From Phytophthora colocasiae (taxonomy: Eukaryota > Oomycota > Peronosporomycetes > Peronosporales > Peronosporaceae): a stretch of DNA of 64,000 nucleotides. Position 1 is the first letter of the stretch; every line of letters begins with the position of its first letter. The notes below the pieces were generated by a model. That model ran no database searches and was not told the DNA's origin. It saw only the letters and a program-made list of their open reading frames with translations. This document shows, piece by piece, positions 10,069 to 19,868 of the stretch. The stretch is from NCBI GenBank assembly GCA_018806915.1, contig JAGKQI010000090.1, positions 2,046,001 through 2,110,000 of the forward strand. The letters are read 5' to 3'. Both the position numbers and the translations under genes were made by a program.

Positions 10069-11309
10069 TTACTGTCGGAGACGACGCTTGCAGCTCGTGG
10101 TTTTGCCCGGGACAATCGGCTCGGAAGCGGAAGAGCCCGCCACCTTACTGCCGGTCGTCTGGCTCTGGTCGTTTGAAGGCGGTGAGCCGGTCGATCCGCT
10201 ACTCTCGTTGCCTGTCGAGCCGCCAGACTGGTTGGGGTTGTTGGCGCTGCCTTGATCAATGTCGGAAGAACCCTCGACCTGACTGCCAGTCACACTTGAC
10301 TGGATGGGGTTGTCCGATAGAGAAGAGCTGCTGCCTTCGCTTTGACCGGCAGATCCGTCTCGCTGACTGCCGCTTGCACTGGATGGGACGGAGTTGCTGC
10401 CTGTGTCGAGACCCATGGATCCGCTGGGAAGACTCCCGGATTCCGATCCGCCTGGTAGCTTAATGGGTTCGTCACACGGCACAGAGCCTGAAGCGCTAGT
10501 GCTGGACTGGTCGATGCTAGAAGATCCGGCCACACTAGAGGTCGATGCGCTAGATTCATCCAGACCCGTGGAGCCCTGGGTCTGACTGCTATCACCACTG
10601 CGTGGGGTGCCGTCGCTGTTACCTGTCGGCTTCGAGCCAGTGTCAGCAGAGCCTTCACTACCAGGAGAGCTGCTTGGAACACCGCCGGAACCCGTCGAAG
10701 GTGGGATTGTCATGGCTCCTTTGCCCTTGGGAACGGAATCGCTACCCTCAGCAATCGCATTCGACCCTTCCACTTCACTGCCGGTACTGCTGGGTGTGTA
10801 GTCATCTCCTTCATCAAGCCCAGTGGAACCAGCCGGACTGTTTCCGGAGCTGCTCAAACTGGGGAGACCGCCCGTGCTGCTCGGATTGGAGCCACTGCCA
10901 GTTGAAAGACTGCCAGATCCGGTGCTAGGAGTGTTGCTGGGGAAATTGGGTGGGTGCTTCGGATTGAAGTTGGGGCTTGTGGGGTCGAACTCGCTTCCCG
11001 GTCCCGAGCTGGGGATACTGCCAGAGCTACTGGAGGTCGACGGCGTGATCGTCGGGTTCAGCGCGGGGTTTTTCGGGTTAAACTCGCTGCCAGATCCGGC
11101 GGAATCGTGAATGCACCCGTGCCCTTCGAGCCATTGCCCTCGTCAATAGCGGATGATCCGGCGACGGAAGAACCGGTGCTGTCGTACAAGTAGGCATCGT
11201 CGCTAGACGGTGGAGGGATGTGGGCTGGGTTGCCCTGCTCAAGAGCAGCAACGCTATTCAAGGCCAACGCGGCCGCGACGACCAGCGAGAGCGCTTTCCA
11301 TGACAACAT
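10069..11309 (-). pseudogene. Secreted Ser/Thr/Gly-rich protein A (frameshifted copy)
   Basis: The start at 11309 encodes a clear signal peptide (MLSWKALSLVVAAALALNSV then AALEQG). The mature part is rich in Ser, Gly, Thr and acidic residues, with recurring blocks such as TGSEVEGS, TGSQVEGSSDIDQGS and SVAGSSSIDQS, one 'PCDEP' cysteine block, and a basic end CKRRLRQ. Relative to copy B, A lacks 7 nt after '...GAFTIPP' (near 11100), which shifts the frame; the downstream frame (10069-10995) is otherwise open to the C-terminus. The total is 1241 nt, 7 short of a 1248-nt frame. Known families: low-complexity, probably O-glycosylated secreted proteins occur in oomycetes; I cannot name this one. 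The function is unknown. An initiator-like site lies 49 nt upstream. Confidence 0.7.
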
Positions 11310-11357
11310 TGCGCCCGAGAGATGTGTGGTTTTGATGAAGGCTGTTGTCGATGCCTG

Positions 11358-11376
11358 GGCAAATTGAATAATGAAC
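11358..11376 (-). promoter_or_regulatory. Oomycete-type initiator upstream of gene A
   Basis: On the minus strand the site reads GTTCATTATTCAATTTGCC, close to the oomycete initiator consensus (GCTCATT..NCA-TTT type). It lies about 50 nt upstream of the ATG and matches the site before copy B at 21510-21528. Confidence 0.6.
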
Positions 11377-11592
11377 TTCCGGGTAAGCAGTTGCAGCGCC
11401 ACTAGAGATATCGTGGTAGATGACTGCAGAATATATATACACTAGTAGCACCATAGGCTATAGTTCATTTTGCGATGGCAGAGAGCGACTGCGCTGTGAG
11501 GCGAAGGTGGCGAAGGTATCAGATGGAGCTTTCCATCAAGCCGCATTTGCTGTTCGATCCGCCTGGCAACAAGATGCATGCCGACTAGAGCG

Positions 11593-12177
11593 AGGAATTT
11601 CCATAAAGGAGTACATAGGTACTGATTTTTGTTCTACCACACCAAATTGGAAAAGTTCACTTGTATTTGGCCGTGTAGCTTCTTACAGATGTACTTAAGA
11701 TGTACTTGGCGTTGCCTGAGTTGTTCCGCCAGGTACCACTACTATGAACGCGAATCTGAAACCCACACTGTTCTGCCAGCAATTTGACCCTGGTTTGAAT
11801 CGCTTTCTGTGAACCAAACGTTTCGGTGCCAATGTTTCTGTATTTGTCATACGCGACGCAGAATAGTTCATGAGCGGGGTCAGAGGACTCAAGTTGCGTA
11901 TCTGGTTGGCCCGAGGGTAGCTGCTTTCCCAAGGTGTTCCTCTTCTAGATCGAAAGCCAAACGTCGGCTTCTTCTTTGCGTTCTTGGTCATTGGAGTGAG
12001 AGTGAGGAAGTGAAAGTATTTGCGTTTCTCTTTTGAGTTGAAGGGGTGACTTACAGGAAACACTAAGTCTGGATGCGAGGATTCTTATTTACCGGTGTAC
12101 ATGTACATGTATTGGGAAAAGCAATTTGGTGTGGTAGAACAAAATCAGTACCTAGGTACTCCTTTATGGAAATTCCT
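11593..12177. mobile_element. 585-bp MULE-like non-autonomous element with 12-bp target duplication
   Basis: The ends start AGGAATTTCCATAAAGG and its exact reverse complement; the inverted repeat continues for about 58 bp with a few mismatches. It is flanked by identical 12-bp copies CCGACTAGAGCG at 11581-11592 and 12178-12189. The right arm of the inverted duplication has the same locus with a single copy (21279-21290), so the empty site is preserved. Long inverted ends and a 9-12 bp duplication fit a MULE. The interior encodes on the minus strand fragments such as QTRVKLLAEQCGFQIRV that faintly resemble the N-terminal region of MULE transposases, but no full frame. Confidence 0.85.
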
Positions 12178-12189
12178 CCGACTAGAGCG

Positions 12190-12581
12190 TTGCGAATGTA
12201 TTCTGTGTGGAACGGAGAACTCCAGTCGACCGCATGGCACCAGACACACATTGGAGCCGCACGATTCGCCAAGGTGAGCCAGGCATCTGCTCCAGAGTCT
12301 TCGCACGAGACTTTCAGCAAATGAATTCGAGGAACAGGCTGTCTGTAGCCGTTCCAAGGTAACTCCGTACAGAAGTCACTCTTAAGGGCTCTGCAATCTG
12401 GTCGAAATGAACGCCACAACTTGCAAGCTTCTTGTCTGCCTTGGTACCAGAATGGAAGCCCAGATTGTGCCGCGGAAAGAAAGTGGGCGAACTTCGTCAC
12501 GAAGGTCTCCGCTTCAAATGATGGAGTGAAGCTACCAATAGATACAACACTCGTAGTACGAAAGGCAACAGTTTGCTGCAT
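12190..12581 (-). pseudogene. Truncated copy of the conserved inter-gene frame (left arm)
   Basis: This minus-strand frame shares about 120 residues with 20890-21290 on the right arm (for example FVTKFAHFLSAAQSGLPFWY and APMCVWCHAVDWSSPFHTEY). At 12189 it runs into the 585-bp element and continues only as transposon sequence, so the insertion truncated it. I do not recognise the protein. It may be a real gene, or an open frame preserved only because the duplication is recent. Confidence 0.35.
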
Positions 12582-12705
12582 GTAGTGCGTGCGAGCAGTA
12601 AAGAAGATAGCTTAACCCCCACAAACACAGTACCATAACGACTTGTAGACGACATTCTATTGACAGACATAGAGACGGAATAATAGACTGAAGAGCTACT
12701 GACAT

Positions 12706-13626
12706 CTAGTTGCGGCGTAGACGACGCTTGCAGCTCGTGCCTGTGCTCGGGAACGTAGCCGACCCGCTACTCTCCGTGGCGGTCGAAGCGTCCGTCTGTG
12801 TGGGGGTCGAGTTGCTGCCGGTTGAGCTTGATTGGGTCGGTGTACTGGTATCACTTCCGGCCTCATTGGTAGGCGTAGTAGCCTCACTGCCAGTCTCACT
12901 CGTAGGGGTGGTGGCCTCACTGCCAGCAGTACTGGTTGGAGTGGTGGCATCACTGCCCTCTGTCGGCTGGCTAGCACTTCCAGCGAGAGACAGAGATCCC
13001 TCACACGGCTCCGATCCGGACGCGCTCGTCTCAATGGCCGACGAACCCGCAACGCCACTGCCGGTCGCAGAGCTGCCAGCGAGCGACAACGGTTCATCAC
13101 ACGGGGCCGAACCGGAAGCCGACGTTGATGAGCTACTCACTGAGCTGTACGAGCTCTGCTGTTCCTGGCTGCCGACCGTCACGTCAGCGGATCCATTGGT
13201 CGATCCGGAGGTCTCGGGGGTGGAGGCGTTGCTGCCCTGGTCGACAGCGCTTGAACCTTCCACGGCGCTGCCAGTGTTGCTGAAGGTGACGCCGGTCTTG
13301 CCGGGGGTCGACGTTGAGGCGCTGCCCTGGTCCACGGCCGAAGAGCCCTCCACGGCACTGCCGGTGTACAAGGCGTTGCTGCCACTTCCGCTTGGCAGAG
13401 CCGTGTCACTCTTGCTCGGGTACGAGTTGGACGTGCTGCTTTGGTCGAGGGCCGACGACGCGTCCACCGACGACGGCGTCTCCTGCACGACAGACTGGTC
13501 CGATGGAGTGGCGGTGGTGGCCGATGGTAATTTCACACCTCCGCCGTATCCCTGCTCGATGGCGGTGACACCGTTCATGGCCACAGCAGCCGCGACAAGC
13601 AAAGAGAGGGTCTTCCAAGACAACAT
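12706..13626 (-). CDS. Secreted Ser/Thr/Gly-rich protein E (306 aa)
   Basis: The frame is intact. Residues 1-23 are a signal peptide (MLSWKTLSLLVAAAVAMNGV then TAIEQG). The mature protein is low-complexity: two copies of TGSAVEGSSAVDQGS, paired cysteine blocks ASGSAPCDEPLSLAGS and ASGSEPCEGSLSLAGS, then short repeats of the type 'GSEATTPTSET', and a basic C-terminus TSCKRRLRRN. The protein is identical to that of E' on the right arm. Ser/Thr density suggests heavy O-glycosylation, as in mucin-like surface or secreted proteins; this is inference. The neighbours are A downstream and C upstream, all on the minus strand. No enzymatic motif is visible, and the function is unknown. Confidence 0.8.
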   Translation of the reverse strand: MLSWKTLSLLVAAAVAMNGVTAIEQGYGGGVKLPSATTATPSDQSVVQETPSSVDASSALDQSSTSNSYPSKSDTALPSGSGSNALYTGSAVEGSSAVDQGSASTSTPGKTGVTFSNTGSAVEGSSAVDQGSNASTPETSGSTNGSADVTVGSQEQQSSYSSVSSSSTSASGSAPCDEPLSLAGSSATGSGVAGSSAIETSASGSEPCEGSLSLAGSASQPTEGSDATTPTSTAGSEATTPTSETGSEATTPTNEAGSDTSTPTQSSSTGSNSTPTQTDASTATESSGSATFPSTGTSCKRRLRRN

Positions 13627-13673
13627 CGGGGAGGTGGTTACTGGTTACTGGAGTTGTAGTGTGTTGTGGATGC

Positions 13674-13892
13674 CTAGGCAAATTGGAGAATGAGCTTCCG
13701 ATCCGACTGACAAGGTAAGAGGCGCACCGAGTTGGTGAGTGCGAGTGCCTCTTTGCAGCGACTGACATCTGAACCACAGGCGCGAACGATGTCGGTCACC
13801 TGAGCGTTGCTCAGATCCAGCTGGACGATCATTTTTTTATCCAGTGCGATTTCAGTCGACTCGACTGTCGAGCGCATCGAGATGCCGACCAT
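13674..13892 (-). CDS. Small conserved frame upstream of gene E
   Basis: A 72-residue frame with the core IVQLDLSNAQVTDIVRACGS, which is also present on the right arm at 19602-19850 with an altered C-terminus. It overlaps the putative initiator of gene E, so it could be chance coding in upstream DNA shared by the duplication. There is no signal peptide and no recognised domain. Confidence 0.25.
   Translation of the reverse strand: MVGISMRSTVESTEIALDKKMIVQLDLSNAQVTDIVRACGSDVSRCKEALALTNSVRLLPCQSDRKLILQFA
13677..13695 (-). promoter_or_regulatory. Oomycete-type initiator upstream of gene E
   Basis: The minus strand reads GCTCATTCTCCAATTTGCC, an excellent match to the oomycete initiator plus flanking element. 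It is about 50 nt before the ATG and identical to the site before E'. Confidence 0.75.
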
Positions 13893-14493
13893 GAAAAGTT
13901 TTCACGAAAACACACGCGAGAGTCAAGGAATGCCAGGGAGTGGACCGGCGCACATGCCGTGTTGTGTGCGAGAAAGATGTTGTGTTGTGTTGAACGCTGT
14001 CACTCTCGTCCGAGCGCTCGTGGAAAGCCATACAATGGCTTGATGAGCCCTTGGCATCTGCTGCTGTCGGTCAGCATGAACAACGTGCAGCTGAGCATAC
14101 ATCGCGCTGGAAACGGTGAGACTGGCAGCCGCTTTCAGCGCGGATGACGCAGGTGATCTACGATAGCTAAGCAAGTTGTAGCTCGTGTGGGGCCAAGAAG
14201 TAGATGGTTGTTGCATCGGGATTGCTCGTGAACGCTGTTGGTTTGACGTTGGAGACAAGAGCAAAACGGCGTGTAGTGATCGCAACCGCTGTGCATCGCG
14301 GAGTGCACGTGTCAGACATCGGGTTCTTCGACTAAAGAAAGTTTTCAAACGTGACGCTGCTGAACGAAGAAAAGATATCCACATTGTCTACTCACACCCT
14401 CTCCTATAGACGTACCTAACAACAACACTCAAACTAACACAGGGAGGGCTCTTTCCTTCATCCGAAAGAGCACTGGAAATCACGAGGGTAGAT

Positions 14494-15194
14494 TTACTGG
14501 CGGAGACGACGAGTGCGAACCTTGCACCCTCCACTCGGCGGGTGTTGACCGTTGCCATTGTCCGTGGACGATTCGCCACTGGTACTATCACTGTCACCAG
14601 TGATGGAGCTGTCTCGGTCGCTGCCATCAACGCTAGAAGGAAGTGACCCCTGACCAGGAGGGATGAGGCCGCTACTACTGCCGTCGTCACTTGGCGGAGT
14701 AGGAAACTCATTATATATATGCTACCGTCTTCACTAAACGGGGGAAAGTCCCAGCTTCCACTACCAGGGAACGGAGGAAAGTCGATGCTGCCGCTGCCAG
14801 GGAAGGGTGGGAAATCAATGCTCCCGCTACCGAACGGAGGATGTGGGAAGCCGTCAAAGCTTCCACTGCAGCTGTCGTCGTCGCCGCTCGGTGGAGGGTG
14901 TACTTGACCAGGTTGGCTGTCACTTCCTTCGTCAATTACCGACGATCCGCCCTCGCTACTCCCAGTATCACTGGCCAAGCTGTCTGTGTCGAAATCGCCG
15001 CCGGTGGACTCGGAGCTTCCGGTGGAGGTTGGTGTAGCTGTTGTCACTTCGGGAGTCAGCGATTGCACCGGTGACTCATGAGACGACGCTGTCGGTGGGG
15101 CAGTAGTCCAAACTCCCCCTTGTTCAACGCTTACGACGCCGTTCATAGCAATGGCTGCAGCTACAAACAGTGAAGCCGGCTTCCAGGATAACAT
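14494..15194 (-). pseudogene. Secreted Ser/Gly/Pro-rich protein C (frameshift at an AT repeat)
   Basis: The signal peptide is MLSWKPASLFVAAAIAMNGV then VSVEQG. The mature part includes GSSEGGSSVIDEGSDS and three near-identical blocks of the form GSGSIDFPPFPGSGS. The reading frame is lost at a short (AT)n run near 14713-14722; two bases fewer would bring the remaining frame in line, and that frame ends in GGCKVRTRRLRQ at 14494. The end matches gene D, its mirror-image counterpart. Whether the dinucleotide difference is real, variable between strains or an assembly error cannot be told here. The function is unknown, as for A and E. Confidence 0.65.
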
Positions 15195-15233
15195 GGTCGT
15201 TGTAGAGATCGGAGATTGTTCGTGCTTGCACAA

Positions 15234-15252
15234 GGTGAATTGAAAAATGCGC
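15234..15252 (-). promoter_or_regulatory. Initiator-like site upstream of gene C
   Basis: The minus strand reads GCGCATTTTTCAATTCACC, a weaker match to the initiator seen before genes D, E, E' and B, about 40 nt before the ATG. Confidence 0.45.
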
Positions 15253-15611
15253 TAACGCAAGGCTAGCTTTAGAACCCAGGGTGGGGGGCACTGAGCTAGC
15301 TAGCCATGGCAACAGAGGATGCATGTACCTGAGGCATGTCTACTTCAACTTACTACGACACAGGCCAGGGTAAGAAAAAGATTTTCGCTAATATCCCGAA
15401 AGTCATCACCTACTTGCGCCGTCCATAGTGGGTAGATACATCCTCGTTCTGAGGTTTCGCTGCTCTGGATGTCCATGGCAAGGTTGCTTCTGACCAACAG
15501 AGTCCACCCACGCGCACCGAAACGATCCGTTGCTTACAGAGCCGACTCTAAAGCTGTGCTATTATCGTATCTCTAGAACTCTTCAAGATCTAATACGAGC
15601 GGTCGTCAACC

Positions 15612-17687
15612 ATGCACTGGAAGCTGCAGATAGTGCTCGATGTACTCGTGTTGTGGCTGTTGCTGCTGCTAGATTTCCGGGATCTATGGTTCAAAACGCA
15701 GTGGATGGGACCAAGCGATGCCTTCGCCTTCACCACCAAAACCTCTGTCCTGTTGCTGGATCTGCCTCCGTCGGATGAGAAGATTCCAAGCGAAAGTGTG
15801 ACTGGATGGCGTGCCTTCCATGATACTTGCAGTGATCTCCGTGTTCTCAGTGGCAGTAGCAAGAGTGGCGTCGCCCATTCTCACTACCTTCACGTGCTGG
15901 CTGGTAACTGTTCCGCTCCCGACGGACTTACGGAAGAAATGTCACCTCAGTTCTCAACGATGGTTCTAACCAGTGATATACGCGCAGACGCCATGGCATG
16001 GGCAGCCTGTAAGCTCTTGTATATCTCCCGACGACCGCCACTATGCCAGGACGTTATGATTACGAGTTTCCTACACAAATACCGGTTTGGTTATCCCCAC
16101 GTGACTAGCGAAATGATGGCCGCTCCAATGTCAGGGGCCGAACAAGAGCTACGAGCGTTACTGGATGTGATCAGCAAGAGTATGCCACTAAGCAGAGTCG
16201 TGTGTGTGGGAGGTGTTGAAGTCAACAATGAGTCAAATCACGAGGAGCCTTTGAGACGAATCTTTGGCTGTGCTAGTCCAGACGTTCCTGGCAAAAGTGC
16301 GGCCTTTGTCGGCCATTTTGCCACGGGATTCGCAGCTTTACAGACGGATAAGGCTCGACTCACAGTAGACGAAGTGGACGTGCTGGGGATGCGCTTCATC
16401 TTCCGTCAGAACGCAGTTCGAAGCTACAAGTATCTTCCACCTCCGTCAGCAGCTTCTGGGGAGCAGGAATCGGCTTTTCGAGGTCGCGTGGACGTTAGTA
16501 CAGCGCTCAACCTGAGCTGTTCCGGGTTTCTCTACAATATGATGATTCTAATCGATATGGCGCTACTGATTCTACACGTTTGGAGTGCCGCGGAGCTTCT
16601 TGAACGGCTCATTCTACCTCCACTACTACGCACTCCTACGAAGCAGGAAATACGAAACTTGGTCAGAGATGAAGGACGTACAACGCTCTTTGCGTGCTCT
16701 CTCATCCACAGCTCACCAGTAGCAGTTCTTACGGTTGTCTCCGCGCTTCTATCGTGGCTATTGCTACTCCCTCATTCTGCTGTGTGGGCGCTCGGAAGTG
16801 ATGAGACGTCGTTCTCTCTCGCTTGGATCCACACGTTACTCTCGGGTGTACGTGTGTGGGTTCTTTTGCTGCTAGTGGTTCATTTTCTATGGGGTATCTT
16901 TGTTTTGATCGATGAAGGACGTGCCTACATGCTGGCAACCCGTACGTACATATCAAGTACCGAACTTGTGGCTGCTGTGGTTGTAGCTGGCTGTCTACTT
17001 CGAAGGCGTTTGTTATCGATTCTGCCTAAGAAGCACGACATGGAATTCCAGCGGATTGTGGATAATGCTGCTTTCCCTGGTAGTTCAGCAATTAGCAACG
17101 CTTTCGAAGACCGGATACGAATGCTACCTACCCATTCGCAAAACCCAGTGCTTTGGATGATCTACACGCCGTTGATTGAGCTGCTTCTACTGTCGCTACT
17201 GATCGTGGGTATTGGGATGCCTGTGCGCTATCTCTTCCACGAATACAGACGACGTAGAGCTACTAAAGTGGCTGCAGGTGTTCGAGTGAATGAAAACAAG
17301 GAAGTTGATCCACTGGCGTCTCGACGGAGACCTTCCATCACTGGTTTTTCGTCTGCGCAAGCTGCAATGGCTGGGTACAAGCGTCTTCCATTGGAAGAGC
17401 TACTGGACATCCCGATTCGATCGAAGCACATTGTTCGGAGCGGAGGTATCGGCAGCTTAGAGAAAACCATCGGTGACGAACAGTTCCTCTCGCCAGTGCA
17501 GTACCTTTCGCACGGTTTGTTGCTGGAAAACGACCGTTTTCTGAGCACGCGACGAGGATTCTACCGAGTGCTGCCTGTGCAAGAGTTTATGGATACGAGC
17601 GCCAGTCGGAAAGGCAAAGAGGTGGCGCCTAAGGAGACCAACGGGTCTCCAAAGCGACGTAGATACACTTCAAACGTCTTTGATTGA
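15612..17687 (+). CDS. Large polytopic membrane protein of unknown function (691 aa)
   Basis: A single open frame of 691 codons starting at the ATG at 15612. Residues 5-22 are a strongly hydrophobic signal anchor (LQIVLDVLVLWLLLLL). A lumenal or extracellular region of about 280 residues follows, with scattered Cys and N-glycosylation sites (GNCS, NESN, NLSC). Then come about five or six hydrophobic segments between residues 310 and 550 (MMILIDMALLILHVW, AVLTVVSALLSWLLLL, VWVLLLLVVHFLW, LVAAVVVAGCLL, LIELLLLSLLIVGIGM). The cytoplasmic tail is basic and ends RRRYTSNVFD. I do not recognise a family. It is single copy and sits at the centre of the mirrored cluster, the only gene there that is not of the secreted Ser-rich type. 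Its long intact frame argues for function. Confidence 0.85.
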   Translation: MHWKLQIVLDVLVLWLLLLLDFRDLWFKTQWMGPSDAFAFTTKTSVLLLDLPPSDEKIPSESVTGWRAFHDTCSDLRVLSGSSKSGVAHSHYLHVLAGNCSAPDGLTEEMSPQFSTMVLTSDIRADAMAWAACKLLYISRRPPLCQDVMITSFLHKYRFGYPHVTSEMMAAPMSGAEQELRALLDVISKSMPLSRVVCVGGVEVNNESNHEEPLRRIFGCASPDVPGKSAAFVGHFATGFAALQTDKARLTVDEVDVLGMRFIFRQNAVRSYKYLPPPSAASGEQESAFRGRVDVSTALNLSCSGFLYNMMILIDMALLILHVWSAAELLERLILPPLLRTPTKQEIRNLVRDEGRTTLFACSLIHSSPVAVLTVVSALLSWLLLLPHSAVWALGSDETSFSLAWIHTLLSGVRVWVLLLLVVHFLWGIFVLIDEGRAYMLATRTYISSTELVAAVVVAGCLLRRRLLSILPKKHDMEFQRIVDNAAFPGSSAISNAFEDRIRMLPTHSQNPVLWMIYTPLIELLLLSLLIVGIGMPVRYLFHEYRRRRATKVAAGVRVNENKEVDPLASRRRPSITGFSSAQAAMAGYKRLPLEELLDIPIRSKHIVRSGGIGSLEKTIGDEQFLSPVQYLSHGLLLENDRFLSTRRGFYRVLPVQEFMDTSASRKGKEVAPKETNGSPKRRRYTSNVFD

Positions 17688-18359
17688 AATCAGCTACAGG
17701 AACTGTCCTCTACACGTTGAAGAGATAAGCAAGCTGTTGCTCATATTCGAATGCGTTGGAGGTTTCTACCAACAAGTTCTCGTATCTTCAGCTGCTAGGT
17801 GCAAACATCATCCAGGGCATGTGGCTGTGCACAGGTACTGCTGAACGTCGTAGCCATTCGGACACGTAGAAAACAGCTGACCAATCATTTCGCCAGTAAG
17901 GATATGATCGAGTGTCTCGACTCGCGTTGCAGGCTATTACAGTAAGTGTTTGATGTAGCTCGTGGTCAACTTCTAGTAAAAGCCTTCTACAAGCAGCGCG
18001 TGGTCAGCTTAGGCTTCTTCTCTTTGTTGCCGTGCTACGACCTCAGAGCAGATGTCAGGTCGTTCTGAACAGACCGAAGTTCGTTTCGGTGTGCGTGAAT
18101 GGATGCTGAGCAACGGCTGCTCTGTTGTTCATCCACGTACGCGATCTATTCGACGGATTAAACATGCTTCCACGTGGAGATGTAGAACAACCGATCTGTG
18201 GCCAAACATTTGTCTCTTACAAGTGAGCTGAGCTTTCCTGTTAATTTGGGCGTGGATCCTCCTTCGGTGTCGACACAGGTTCCTTCGGTCCTTCTGGATC
18301 TTCAGCTTTTCCTTGACGTCCTTGATGTTCATCTGAAGCTCCGTCCTCCATATCCGATA
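17688..18359. other. Intergenic stretch
   Basis: No gene supported between the membrane-protein gene and the initiator of gene D. Confidence 0.5.
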
Positions 18360-18378
18360 GCTCATTCCTCAATTTGCC
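18360..18378 (+). promoter_or_regulatory. Oomycete-type initiator upstream of gene D
   Basis: GCTCATTCCTCAATTTGCC, about 50 nt before the ATG at 18429; it matches the sites before E and E'. Confidence 0.7.
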
Positions 18379-18428
18379 AAACCACTTACAGCACAAAACC
18401 ACTCACTACTCCCTCTTTCAAGCCAATC

Positions 18429-19030
18429 ATGCTATCCTGGAAAGTGCTTTCACTTGTTGTCGCGGCTGCCATCGCTATGAATGGCGTCGTGGGTCTTGAA
18501 CAAGGCTACGGAGGAGGCATCCGGACCACTGCTCCTCCTATCGAAACACCAACGATCGCACCACCGACATCTACTGAAAGTTCCAGCAGTCCACCGACTC
18601 CAGCGTTGGCAGCGACTCAAGTCAAGTTGAAGGCTCATCGACAAGCGACGGGGGTAGCGATGCGTACCCTGGTGAAACCCCCGGCCCCGACAGCAGCTAC
18701 GGTAACAGCTTAAGCTGGGATGGCTCGGCAATCAGTGGCGGCAGTGAGTCCTTCTCAGGAGGCAAGGTCACCAGTGGTGATGGTAGTATCGACTACATTG
18801 AAGTGCCGTCTGCAGGTTCACCAAGCAGCAGTGGCAGCATCGGAAGTGACGTCGGCAGCAGCGTCGACACCCCGGACCAATACTCACCTTCGAGCACCTC
18901 CGGCAGCGATCGGGACACGTCTACAGGCGGTGAAAACAGCACCGGGGGTGAAGCTTCGACGAGTGGAAGTGACAATAAGCATTCCTCGACGGGTGGATGC
19001 AAGGTCCGCACTCGCCGTCTTCGTCAGTAA
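18429..19030 (+). pseudogene. Secreted Ser/Gly-rich protein D (frameshifted)
   Basis: The signal peptide MLSWKVLSLVVAAAIAMNGV, then VGLEQGYGGG, closely resembles that of E. The frame is lost near 18600, around codon 57. A neighbouring frame then carries family-type sequence: SVGSDSSQVEGSSTSDGGSD, GSIDYIEVPSAGSPSSSG, and the end GGCKVRTRRLRQ. The total of 602 nt is one short of, or two over, a multiple of three. It is the mirror partner of gene C by position, orientation and C-terminus. The central part is acidic and rich in Ser, Gly and Asp. The function is unknown. Confidence 0.65.
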
Positions 19031-19601
19031 GAGAGAAACAACACAAACCGTTGGTTTGACAAACCTCCTGTGTATATGTGAACCTGTTTTTACTTCCTAC
19101 AACACGCAAGTTGACTTTAATGAAATCTGTTCTGTCATACTACGAACTGCAGCCCTTGCGGTTGACTCAACGTCTGTAGGACTCGCGAAGCACAGTAGTT
19201 GCGATCACTACATGCCGTTTTGCTCTTGTCTCCAACGCTAAGCCGACAGCTTCACGAGCAATCTCGACGCAACAACCATCTACTCCTTGGCCCCGCACAC
19301 GAGCTACAACTTGCTTAGCTAGTAGATCACCTGCGTCATCCGCGCTGAAAGCGGCTGCCAGTCTCACCGTTTCCAGCGCGATGTATGCCCAGCTGCACGT
19401 TGTTCGTGCTCACCGACAGCAGCAGTCTGCTGAGCAGATGCCAAGGGCTCATCAAGCCATTGTATGGCTTTCCACGAGCGCTCGGACGAGAGTGACAGCG
19501 TTCAACCCAACACAACATCTTTCTCGACACAACACGGCATGTGCGCCGGTCCACTCCCTGGCATTCCTTGACTCTCGCGTGTGTTTTCGTGAAAACTTTT
19601 C

Positions 19602-19850
19602 ATGGTCGGCATCTCGAAGCGCTCGACAGTCGAGTCGACTGAAATCGCACCGGATAAAAAAATGATCGTCCAGCTGGATCTGAGCAACGCTCAGGTGACC
19701 GACATCGTTCGCGCCTGTGGTTCAGATGTCAGTCGCTGCAAAGAGGCACTCGCACTCACCAACTCGGTGCGCCTCTTACCTTTGTCAGTCGGATCGGAAG
19801 CTCATTCTCCAATTTGCCTAGGCATTCGCAGTACACTACAACTCCAGTAA
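19602..19850 (+). CDS. Small conserved frame upstream of E'
   Basis: 82 residues. Residues 1-60 match the left-arm frame at 13674-13892 (IVQLDLSNAQVTDIVRACGS...), after which a short indel changes the end. It overlaps the E' initiator. It may be incidental. Confidence 0.25.
   Translation: MVGISKRSTVESTEIAPDKKMIVQLDLSNAQVTDIVRACGSDVSRCKEALALTNSVRLLPLSVGSEAHSPICLGIRSTLQLQ
19800..19818 (+). promoter_or_regulatory. Oomycete-type initiator upstream of E'
   Basis: GCTCATTCTCCAATTTGCC, 51 nt before the ATG at 19869. Confidence 0.75.
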
Positions 19851-19868
19851 CCAGTAACCACCTCCCCG

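Larger units (their letters stand above)
10011..14290. repeat. Left arm of a large inverted duplication
   Basis: This arm is the reverse complement of 19195-22872. The outer edge is at CTAGGCAAACTCACTGG (10012 on) and the match fades near 14290, close to GTTGCGATCAC. Removing the 585-bp insertion and one 12-bp target copy leaves about 3683 bp, against 3678 bp in the right arm. It holds genes A and E, a small conserved frame at 13674-13892, and a truncated conserved frame near 12190-12581. Similarity beyond 14290 is weak but not absent, and genes C and D continue the mirrored order. Confidence 0.9.

Noticed and set aside
10394..11193. Plus-strand Leu/Pro-rich frames opposite gene A
   Set aside because: Shadow frames of the repeats; no start context or domain.
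12710..13693. 327-codon plus-strand frame opposite gene E
   Set aside because: It is the complement of the Ser/Gly-rich repeats, which leaves several frames open by composition. The opposite strand has a signal peptide, an initiator and the family C-terminus.
14690..14730. An intron as explanation for the frame break in gene C
   Set aside because: Only about 36 bases separate possible GT and AG sites, too short for a normal intron; a dinucleotide change explains it better.
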